From: Robiginitomaculum sp.
GTDB taxonomy: Bacteria; Pseudomonadota; Alphaproteobacteria; Caulobacterales; Maricaulaceae
Assembly (NCBI GenBank): GCA_002732685.1
Contig: NVRS01000014.1
Span: 4,985 to 18,656 of the forward strand
Length of the DNA stretch: 13,672 nucleotides
Direction: 5' to 3'
The notes beneath the pieces are model-generated. The model saw nothing but the letters and a program-made list of their open reading frames with translations. It had not been told where the DNA came from and did no database searches. The position numbers and the translations under genes were made by a program. This document shows positions 1 through 5,818 of this stretch, piece after piece. Position 1 is the first letter of the stretch. Each line of letters opens with the position of its first letter.

Positions 1-1860
1 ATTTGCTTTAATTTGCAAACGCGTATTATTCATCCCCCATGGATAAAATTTCGCTGTGCCATCGAAACTATTACTTGGTAATAATTTTGCGCTAAACGGC
101 TTTGTTACCCTAAATTTTGGCAAATCTAGTTTGATAGATTTTCCTTTATAACGGTGTATTAATTCTAAACCGCCAAATCCACGGCCGCTTTTAATTGCAA
201 AACTGTACCCCCAGTCAGTATTATCCGCGCTGAGGTTAATTTTTTTACTCGGACCACATCCATATTTGCAGCGCCAAATGAGATCTCCCTTAAAGTTTGG
301 GCCATTTTGCGCAGGAAGATTAAAAATGATAGTAGAATATTTATAGTAAAAATTATCGCCATTTTGTTTTATGTTTACGTCTGGAAAACCTGGAGTTTGA
401 ATAACACCACTTACGTGTATATATTTTTTCATATCTGCAGGCGGTATTTGTGCGTAAAAAAAGCTCATACTCTTTTTTGATAACTCTATTTCTTCACCAG
501 TTACCATTACTTCAACAAGGTACTTTGCATCAATTTCAAATTTATCAATCTCAACAGGAATGCTAATTTTCTCAGTGGTTTTTTCTGAATCAACAGCTTT
601 CTGAACAGTATGATGAAAAACAACCGTTGTATCAGAAACTTTTAGCACCTTAATGTCCACATCGACACTCTCGACGCCACCTGTGGCATCGTAACTAAAA
701 TTTATAAAAATTGGGCTATCTTGTTTTGGTATATCTCTTAAATATTTCTCAGAATTTTCACTCGTTCCGACAACTATTCTTTTAATGTCTACCTGTTTTG
801 GTTCTTTCCCGTAATAAAAGAATACGTTTTTACTTTGGGTTTCGTATTTCTCATTGCTAGCATCCGTTCTTAAATCATCCGTTAGTCTAATATCAAACCT
901 ATATTTATGCCCCTCAATGAGGGAAACTTCATTTTTATCCAGTAAAATTCCTACCCTTTGAACGGCTTTTCCTGGTTTAGTATTGCGCCGTCCCGTCTTC
1001 TCGAAAATATATTTTCTATCCGTCCAGTCGCGCAGCCGATACCGGATGGTAAGCGCTTCTACATCATCGGGAACCTCGTAATAAGAAAAGAGATAGGCAG
1101 ATGCCGTCACATCGAGCGCGGACTTATGCTTATCACCCGACTTTTCATCATCAACAACCAACCTAAGAATCTTTATGACATTCACAGCACCGCCAATTTC
1201 AAAATTGGCCGTGCTTGTATATTTTTTTTCTGGTTCGGATGTAAGGTTATACTCAAGCATGACTTGGTATACGCCTTCCTCCATACCCGTCGTTTCAATA
1301 CCAAAGCTAAATAGTTGTTTGTCTAGTCCCCCTTTTTCTACTGCTTCCTTATACAAGCTATCAGATAACTGCCCATCAGGTTTCCGAATGCTCCATGTCA
1401 AGTTCAGTTCAGATGATTGTCGTGCCTTAGCCGTAAAATACAGAATATCTCCATCTTTGGCAGTTGTCACAAGCGGTTCTGCATCTTTGCTTCCGCGCCG
1501 CACGACAACTGTCAGAGGTTTAGTACCGCCATCAAGTTTTTTGATAAGGGCCGATATCCTTGATCCCATATCCTCAATTATCGCGTATTCTGTTCCGACA
1601 AGGCTAGCTATGTCCTGCATCTGTTTCCGCGCACTCATTTCCTTATAGTCTATCGCCAAAAGCTCATCGAGTTTCACACGCGCTGCTTGGATATTTTCCT
1701 CGGACTGCGCGTAAATTTCTTCTAGATCACGCAATTCTATTTGGAGATTTTCAGCATTGTTTTGTGCAGACGCATGTGTAGATAAGCCCACCATGCAAAA
1801 TAGTGAGGCGCAAAAATACATGGTAATTGTTTTTAAAATTTTCGAAGGTTTATATGTCAT
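1..1860 (-). CDS. Secreted protein of unknown function, partner gene of the cyclase toxin (partial)
   Basis: The frame is open without a stop for 620 codons from the ATG at 1860 to the left edge, so the C-terminus is missing. The N-terminus is a clear Sec signal peptide: a lysine-rich start, a hydrophobic stretch at residues 12-27 and a likely cleavage after THASA (A32/Q33). Residues about 36-100 are charged, heptad-like and probably coiled coil. The rest, from about residue 105, is rich in alternating hydrophobic/polar strands with valine, threonine and tyrosine, suggesting several beta-sandwich (Ig-like) modules. A CxxxC pair lies at C531/C535, which could form a disulfide outside the cytoplasm. 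The start overlaps the upstream toxin stop by 4 bp (ATGA) and has a perfect Shine-Dalgarno, so the two genes are co-translated. I do not recognise the family. A role as carrier, surface anchor, chaperone or adhesin for the toxin is inference from context only. Confidence 0.85.
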   Translation of the reverse strand, partial: MTYKPSKILKTITMYFCASLFCMVGLSTHASAQNNAENLQIELRDLEEIYAQSEENIQAARVKLDELLAIDYKEMSARKQMQDIASLVGTEYAIIEDMGSRISALIKKLDGGTKPLTVVVRRGSKDAEPLVTTAKDGDILYFTAKARQSSELNLTWSIRKPDGQLSDSLYKEAVEKGGLDKQLFSFGIETTGMEEGVYQVMLEYNLTSEPEKKYTSTANFEIGGAVNVIKILRLVVDDEKSGDKHKSALDVTASAYLFSYYEVPDDVEALTIRYRLRDWTDRKYIFEKTGRRNTKPGKAVQRVGILLDKNEVSLIEGHKYRFDIRLTDDLRTDASNEKYETQSKNVFFYYGKEPKQVDIKRIVVGTSENSEKYLRDIPKQDSPIFINFSYDATGGVESVDVDIKVLKVSDTTVVFHHTVQKAVDSEKTTEKISIPVEIDKFEIDAKYLVEVMVTGEEIELSKKSMSFFYAQIPPADMKKYIHVSGVIQTPGFPDVNIKQNGDNFYYKYSTIIFNLPAQNGPNFKGDLIWRCKYGCGPSKKINLSADNTDWGYSFAIKSGRGFGGLELIHRYKGKSIKLDLPKFRVTKPFSAKLLPSNSFDGTAKFYPWGMNNTRLQIKAN

Positions 1861-4049
1861 TTTTTTGCCGCCTCCTTAGCCGTTTTTAGTATCTGCGCGT
1901 CCATAGCAAGTTTTTCCGCTTCTGTGCGAAAACCATAATGAGGATCATAAGGCGGCCACCCCCAACGCGGGTCTGGATCAATACCTGTTAGGCCGCTGCT
2001 TTTTTGCTGATGGATAAAATCCTTCAGATAAAGGGCAGGATTATCATCCGGCCCCCTAGGGATAGATTTTATACTACCGTCAGGCAGAAAAGCCGTGATC
2101 GGGTAATCTGGTGGGTCCTTCCAAGCATTCGCCGCGCCGTGATGCACCACATCCCCGCGCACCTGTGTTTTCCTGTAAACGGTGTCATTAATTTCCGTCA
2201 TGGTATCTAAATTTTGACGGTTGATATTTCCTAAGCCTTGTACCTTTTCAACGACAACACCATCAACACCATTCCCCGACTTCACACCAACAGCCAAAAC
2301 ATCGTAATCTGGTAAAACCTTTTGGTTGTTCTTATCGAGAATAATTTCTACATTTTTGGGTTCGGTTGTTATGTCAAAATGTTTATTTTGAATAGGATCA
2401 TACAGACGCCCTTGTTCATCAAGAATCCCTATAACTTTATTCCCATCCGTATCAACGGCCCACATAACATCCGCATCTTTAAATTTTGCATTTGTTTTAT
2501 TGACGATCTTTCTTCCCTGCGTATCCGTTAAAGCGAATAAATCATTCGCTAATATATCCATATCCGCTATCTCTTTTTCCGCTTTTGCAATAGCGGCTAA
2601 ATCTCCCGTTTGTCTTGCGTAGATCAATGCATCATTTAATTTTGACAAGGACGGATCAGCAGGAATACCAGCACTTAACAAGGGATTGCTTGATGACTTT
2701 GGTTTAACATCCATCCATTTTGTTGAAATTTTTCCTTGGTTTTTAAGGGCCGTTTCGACAGCTTCTTCCATGGCATCATGTCCTAATTCATTGAAAGGAC
2801 GAAACATCAAAAGTTTTCCTGGCCCCCCATTTACCCCCATAGCAACGTCCCTCATGGCGGCTATATGTTTTGGGATCATATTCGAAGCTTCTTCGGCACT
2901 CATGCGCATGCCATTACGCATAGGCGGCGGCATTTTAGACAGGCGCACCGCAATAGCGTCAACACTTTCGCCCGCAACATGTACCACTTTGCCCACAATA
3001 TTCTGAGCAATTTCATCTTCGAGACCAAGCATTTCGCTAAATGTTTTGCGAAGTTTTTCTTTGTAAGGGGCAATTTCCTGCCCAGTACGGATAATAATAG
3101 AATCAAAAAATCCGCCTTTAGGCTTAACCAAATCGCCAATAAAGCTTTTCATAGCCGTAAAGGTTTCGGGATATCTTTTAAAGAGTTGACTTGCAACTTC
3201 GGGGGTAAGTAATGCAATCGTTGTGACTGCATATTCCGCATCTGTAAGTTTTTTGCCTAATGCATTAGTCCCTGTCCCAAGACTATATAAATCTAACAAA
3301 TCACCAACTACCGGTGTTAATTCAAAGATCAAAACTACATTTTCTTGCTCAGCCGCTCTTTTTTCTGCCTGCTCGACAAGGAAACGTGCGTCACTTCCAC
3401 CAGCCGCACGAATCAAGTCCGCATAGTCGTGAAAACTTTGAGCGGATTTTTCAGCAGATTCAGCTGTCAGCGCATATATATAGGCTCGGTTTACTTCTTT
3501 GTAGAGTTTAAGTTTTTGGGTCTGAACACAGGCGAGCCGATCTTCTTCACTCGCAGCAAGCCCAAGCCAGTCCATAGCCCCTTTGGCTGTATTAGAAATG
3601 CTATCAACCACATCGCCTATAGATTTTAATTGTGGGTCGCCCTCACCACATCTTCCAACCATTTCCAGGCCAAGTATTTGTTTTTTTGTCAGTTGATACA
3701 TCGCGCGCAAACGGTCAACGTCAAATCCATAGCCTTCTGCTACTGCATGCGCATTATACAGGGCTGCCTTTAAACCTTGGCCATTTATATAATCTGGATT
3801 TTTTTCCCAATCATCCATATCAGCACGCACTTTAAGCCGCATTCGCTCTAATTCTTTGGCCCGTTCACGAACGAGCCGCTTGAGAAAATCATTAGACGTT
3901 TTGTGCAGAAGTTTTTGTTTAACTTCTAAAACGGTTGCCCGGTCAAGTAAGACCTCCATTGATGATTCCTGAGCCATAGAATACACCGAGAACAGCAAGG
4001 ATGATGCCAAGGTAGAAAACATCATTTTTCTACGTAATTGGTAAGCCAA
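1857..4049 (-). CDS. Secreted ExoY/edema-factor-like nucleotidyl cyclase toxin with pretoxin motif
   Basis: Numbering is from the TTG at 4049 (730 residues). Residues 1-27 form a Sec signal peptide: basic LRRK, a hydrophobic core, cleavage after SMA before Q28. Residues 30-235 are mostly charged helix. Residues 243-260 carry ELTPVVGDLLDLYSLGTG, which resembles the pretoxin (PT-VG/PT-TG) signature of polymorphic toxins. Residues about 384-704 match, from my knowledge of the family, the CyaA/ExoY/edema factor cyclase domain. T443-K444 and K451-SS mirror the paired ATP-binding lysines (TKG...KGKSS in ExoY). D581-Y-D583 mirrors the metal-binding DYD. GLGNINRQNL (605-614) and H636-H637-G precede a proline-rich PITAFLPDG strand. 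DPDPRWGWP near 690-699 resembles the terminal HPDWNVP of ExoY. Family members make cAMP or cGMP/cUMP inside eukaryotic cells, activated by calmodulin or actin. No RTX repeats or type III signal are visible. The usual catalytic Asn six residues after His is a Trp here; an Asn lies at position 641. An in-frame GTG at 4142 would extend the protein into the IS end and is unlikely. Confidence 0.75.
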   Translation of the reverse strand: MAYQLRRKMMFSTLASSLLFSVYSMAQESSMEVLLDRATVLEVKQKLLHKTSNDFLKRLVRERAKELERMRLKVRADMDDWEKNPDYINGQGLKAALYNAHAVAEGYGFDVDRLRAMYQLTKKQILGLEMVGRCGEGDPQLKSIGDVVDSISNTAKGAMDWLGLAASEEDRLACVQTQKLKLYKEVNRAYIYALTAESAEKSAQSFHDYADLIRAAGGSDARFLVEQAEKRAAEQENVVLIFELTPVVGDLLDLYSLGTGTNALGKKLTDAEYAVTTIALLTPEVASQLFKRYPETFTAMKSFIGDLVKPKGGFFDSIIIRTGQEIAPYKEKLRKTFSEMLGLEDEIAQNIVGKVVHVAGESVDAIAVRLSKMPPPMRNGMRMSAEEASNMIPKHIAAMRDVAMGVNGGPGKLLMFRPFNELGHDAMEEAVETALKNQGKISTKWMDVKPKSSSNPLLSAGIPADPSLSKLNDALIYARQTGDLAAIAKAEKEIADMDILANDLFALTDTQGRKIVNKTNAKFKDADVMWAVDTDGNKVIGILDEQGRLYDPIQNKHFDITTEPKNVEIILDKNNQKVLPDYDVLAVGVKSGNGVDGVVVEKVQGLGNINRQNLDTMTEINDTVYRKTQVRGDVVHHGAANAWKDPPDYPITAFLPDGSIKSIPRGPDDNPALYLKDFIHQQKSSGLTGIDPDPRWGWPPYDPHYGFRTEAEKLAMDAQILKTAKEAAKK
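1871..1877 (-). promoter_or_regulatory. Strong Shine-Dalgarno for the downstream secreted-partner gene
   Basis: On the minus strand the sequence reads AAGGAGG, a perfect anti-16S match, ten bases before the ATG at 1860. It lies inside the last codons of the toxin gene. It fixes the partner start and implies independent, efficient initiation on top of coupling through the ATGA overlap. Confidence 0.75.
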
Positions 4050-4057
4050 AATATCAT

Positions 4058-4063
4058 CCCCTA
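4058..4063 (-). promoter_or_regulatory. Shine-Dalgarno supporting a TTG start of the toxin gene
   Basis: The minus strand reads TAGGGG, eight bases before the in-frame TTG at 4049-4047. This is the only good ribosome-binding site near the gene's 5' end, and starting here gives a compact signal peptide. The ATGs at 4088, 4085, 4025 and 4022 and the GTG at 4142 lack a comparable site. Confidence 0.5.
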
Positions 4064-4111
4064 AAACATAAAACCTAAGAATCATCATGCTAATTTTTTT
4101 ATATTTTACAA

Positions 4112-4142
4112 TACATAACTTGCCTGACATCGGCTTTGTCAC
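4112..4142 (-). promoter_or_regulatory. Possible hybrid promoter: -35 in the IS end, -10 in flanking DNA
   Basis: On the minus strand GTGACA (4142-4137) lies inside the left inverted repeat and TATGTA (4117-4112) lies 19 bases further on, outside the element. Transcription would start near 4105, about 55 bases before the TTG start. IS6-family ends are known to supply outward -35 boxes (IS26/IS257), but this spacing is long and the boxes are only partial matches. Confidence 0.25.
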
Positions 4143-4149
4143 GTTAACT
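4132..4149. repeat. IS left terminal inverted repeat
   Basis: The sequence GGCTTTGTCACGTTAACT is the exact reverse complement of 4916-4933. Beyond it the two ends keep only scattered identity. Confidence 0.9.
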
Positions 4150-4181
4150 TCCTGAGGTCAGTTTTTCTCTGATAATTTGTA

Positions 4182-4883
4182 TTACTTGGTACCCATGGAC
4201 GTAGCGATATCCCAGTTAGCCATGGCTAGGTCTCGGAATATTTTCATTGTGTTACGTGAAATAAGATGTCGGCGGATATTGAACAAATTGTAGATTTGAC
4301 CATAAGCGGAGAGTAACCTTTGCGCTGATCCTATTGATCTAAACCTTTGTGCTTTTCGCTCGCGTCGTCTTATCGGAACATGCGAGCATTCAGCTATATT
4401 ATTCTTTCGTCCTCCTACATCTTGGAGACCAGATAGCCCGATATCTCTAAGGGCTGCACCGTAGGATGCAAGCCTGTCGGTGACGATACGCTCAGGTTTC
4501 ACACCTTGGTTTTTGAGGAGTTTACGGATTAAACGCAAGGCTGCCTTGCGGTTTCTGCGGGTTTGAACAACAACATCCAAAACAGTTCCCTCATCATCAA
4601 CGGCACGCCATAGATAGGCCAGCTTTCCATCAATCCTTACAAAGACTTCGTCCAAATGCCAAACTTTACTTGGTTTGTCTGACCTGCGTTTGATCCGCTT
4701 GGCATAAGTCAAACCGAATTTATTTACCCACCGCCGGATGGTTTCATAAGAAACATCGACACCACGTTCAGCCATCATGTCTTCGATATCACGGAAACTC
4801 AGGTTAAAGCGAAAATATAGCCAGATGGTTTTACGAATAATATCGGGATGAAACCGATGACGGAAATAAATTGATGTTTTCAT
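4182..4883 (-). CDS. IS6-family DDE transposase
   Basis: This 233-residue protein has the usual length for IS6-family transposases and no internal stop. The N-terminus contains the helix-turn-helix region with the family phrase SFRDIEDMMAERGVDVSYET and RRWV, which binds the terminal repeats. The catalytic triad is visible: D in WHLDEVFV (about residue 78), D in IVTDRLASYG (about 136) and E in NNIAECSHVPIRRRERK (about 166). The SHVPIRRRERK...RFRS block resembles alphaproteobacterial IS6 members. It catalyses replicative transposition through cointegrates. The start ATG has no Shine-Dalgarno, but a TATAAT lies only 11 bases upstream, so the transcript may be nearly leaderless. The gene appears intact, so the element may still be active. 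Confidence 0.93.
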   Translation of the reverse strand: MKTSIYFRHRFHPDIIRKTIWLYFRFNLSFRDIEDMMAERGVDVSYETIRRWVNKFGLTYAKRIKRRSDKPSKVWHLDEVFVRIDGKLAYLWRAVDDEGTVLDVVVQTRRNRKAALRLIRKLLKNQGVKPERIVTDRLASYGAALRDIGLSGLQDVGGRKNNIAECSHVPIRRRERKAQRFRSIGSAQRLLSAYGQIYNLFNIRRHLISRNTMKIFRDLAMANWDIATSMGTK

Positions 4884-4894
4884 TAGGTTTTGAT

Positions 4895-4900
4895 ATTATA
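4895..4900 (-). promoter_or_regulatory. -10 box of the transposase promoter
   Basis: The minus strand reads a consensus TATAAT 11 bases before the transposase ATG. The -35 region would fall in the right inverted repeat (GTTAAC/TTAACT, a weak match), so transposase binding could repress its own promoter. The predicted transcript start leaves a leader of only about five bases. Confidence 0.45.
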
Positions 4901-4915
4901 ATCGTGGAAACAGTG

Positions 4916-4933
4916 AGTTAACGTGACAAAGCC
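4916..4933. repeat. IS right terminal inverted repeat
   Basis: The sequence AGTTAACGTGACAAAGCC is the perfect 18-bp partner of the left end at 4132-4149 and marks the transposase-upstream end of the element. Confidence 0.9.
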
Positions 4934-4954
4934 CTACCCATTGTCATTTTCACA

Positions 4955-5500
4955 TCAATTCAACATCGCTTGTTTAGCTCTATTTATGCGTTTGGAAATA
5001 AACACTACGCCAAAAAGCAAATAGAAATACGATATAATCGTCACAAACCAATTGCCGCTAACCCCTAGTGCACTTTTTTCATAAAACCGTAACGCCGCTG
5101 AACCCACGAACAAAGTGAATACAAAAGAAATGACGAATATGCCAACCAAAGAAACGTAAATAAAGAAAAGCGCCCATAAAACAATCTGCAAATTACCGGA
5201 TGAGATTAGGGAGGATGAATACACTTCAAGGAGCGAATTTGTTAATTCCACACCAACAATAGCAACTAAAGATAAAACGCCAACAACAAATGATTTCCGA
5301 AATTTGTTTAGAAACAAATCATTGCCCAAATGTTTTTTAACGAGAAAGGCTGGTACGAAAGCCCAATAGTATGAGACCAGCAATATAAAGGCTGAAGAAA
5401 AACAATATAAGGCTAGGCCAAATGATTGTAACGAGGCCGTAAAGGCCAATGGCGTTATTATAAAATAGGTGATAAAGGCTAATATAGTAAAATATTTCAT
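4955..5500 (-). CDS. Unknown integral membrane protein (181 aa)
   Basis: I do not recognise this protein. It is strongly hydrophobic, with likely membrane segments near residues 4-24, 30-56, 69-88, 104-135 (long, perhaps two) and 150-168. The loops are short, with basic patches (VKKHLGNDLFLNKFRKS, SKRINRAKQ) that would sit in the cytoplasm by the positive-inside rule. The start at 5500 has no Shine-Dalgarno, but a good -10/-35 pair ends about ten bases upstream, consistent with a leaderless mRNA. It reads in the same direction as the IS and toxin genes but is separated from them by the element. Nothing in the sequence indicates a substrate. The even hydrophobic pattern and the matching promoter make it a real gene rather than a chance frame. 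Confidence 0.65.
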   Translation of the reverse strand: MKYFTILAFITYFIITPLAFTASLQSFGLALYCFSSAFILLVSYYWAFVPAFLVKKHLGNDLFLNKFRKSFVVGVLSLVAIVGVELTNSLLEVYSSSLISSGNLQIVLWALFFIYVSLVGIFVISFVFTLFVGSAALRFYEKSALGVSGNWFVTIISYFYLLFGVVFISKRINRAKQAMLN

Positions 5501-5510
5501 GAGGATATGA

Positions 5511-5540
5511 TGTATAGAAACAGTGTTTCAATTCTGACAA
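5511..5540 (-). promoter_or_regulatory. Sigma-70-like promoter for the 181-aa membrane protein
   Basis: The minus strand carries TTGTCA (5540-5535), an 18-base spacer and TATACA (5516-5511). Transcription would begin near 5504, only a few bases before the ATG at 5500. This explains the missing Shine-Dalgarno. Confidence 0.5.
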
Positions 5541-5696
5541 TGAACAGCACTAAGATTTCCTTAAGGCAATAAAATATCGATTAGGTACTATTTTATAAGT
5601 GAATACAGAGGCAGGCCGAGTAACGAAAGACCCTGCCCCGTTCTATTGTGTTTCTGTGCCACCAAAATATTCCCTGTAAATTTTTAGGAAAACCGC

Positions 5697-5716
5697 AAAA
5701 ATCCCGTTGTTACGGG
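5697..5716 (-). terminator. Orphan intrinsic-terminator-like hairpin
   Basis: On the minus strand CCCGT and ACGGG pair around an AACA tetraloop and are followed, one base later, by five Ts and then GCGGTTTT. A GGGC-TAA-GCCC mini-hairpin lies just 5' of it. No minus-strand gene is visible upstream of it, so it would end either an unannotated short transcript from 5720-5818 or antisense readthrough from the methyltransferase gene. Confidence 0.4.
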
Positions 5717-5818
5717 GGCTTAGCCCTGTATAGGCATTTGTCAGGGGGAAAACAAATCTTGCAAATTATTGATTTTCCTCTGACAATGATATACCAAAAA
5801 TATCGTTGAAAGTTAGAC

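Larger units (their letters stand above)
4132..4933 (-). mobile_element. Complete IS6-family insertion sequence (about 802 bp)
   Basis: The element is bounded by perfect 18-bp terminal inverted repeats and carries a single full-length DDE transposase. Length and organisation match the IS6 family (about 0.8 kb, one gene). No 8-bp target duplication is seen: the flanks are CTGACATC on the left and CTACCCAT on the right. That would fit a replicative cointegrate/deletion event, which is typical of the family, or old decay. The left end lies about 80 bp upstream of the toxin start; the right end lies 21 bp beyond the stop of the neighbouring membrane gene, so neither gene is interrupted. Confidence 0.9.
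5501..5818. other. Intergenic region between divergent genes
   Basis: This 318-base AT-rich gap separates the minus-strand membrane gene from the plus-strand methyltransferase. It holds the membrane-gene promoter at its left end, an orphan minus-strand terminator-like hairpin near 5697-5716, and an 11-bp direct repeat (TCTGACAATGA at 5533-5543 and 5779-5789). A weak plus-strand promoter candidate is TTGCAA at 5759-5764 with GACAAT at 5782-5787. I see no tRNA and no convincing small coding frame. Confidence 0.5.

Noticed and set aside
958..1648. Two overlapping plus-strand frames of 118 and 157 codons
   Set aside because: They are antisense to the secreted-partner gene, which is open for 620 codons with a signal peptide and strong Shine-Dalgarno.
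1857..4049. Possible RTX toxin of the CyaA type
   Set aside because: No glycine- and aspartate-rich nonapeptide repeats are present, and the protein has a Sec signal peptide instead of a C-terminal type I signal.
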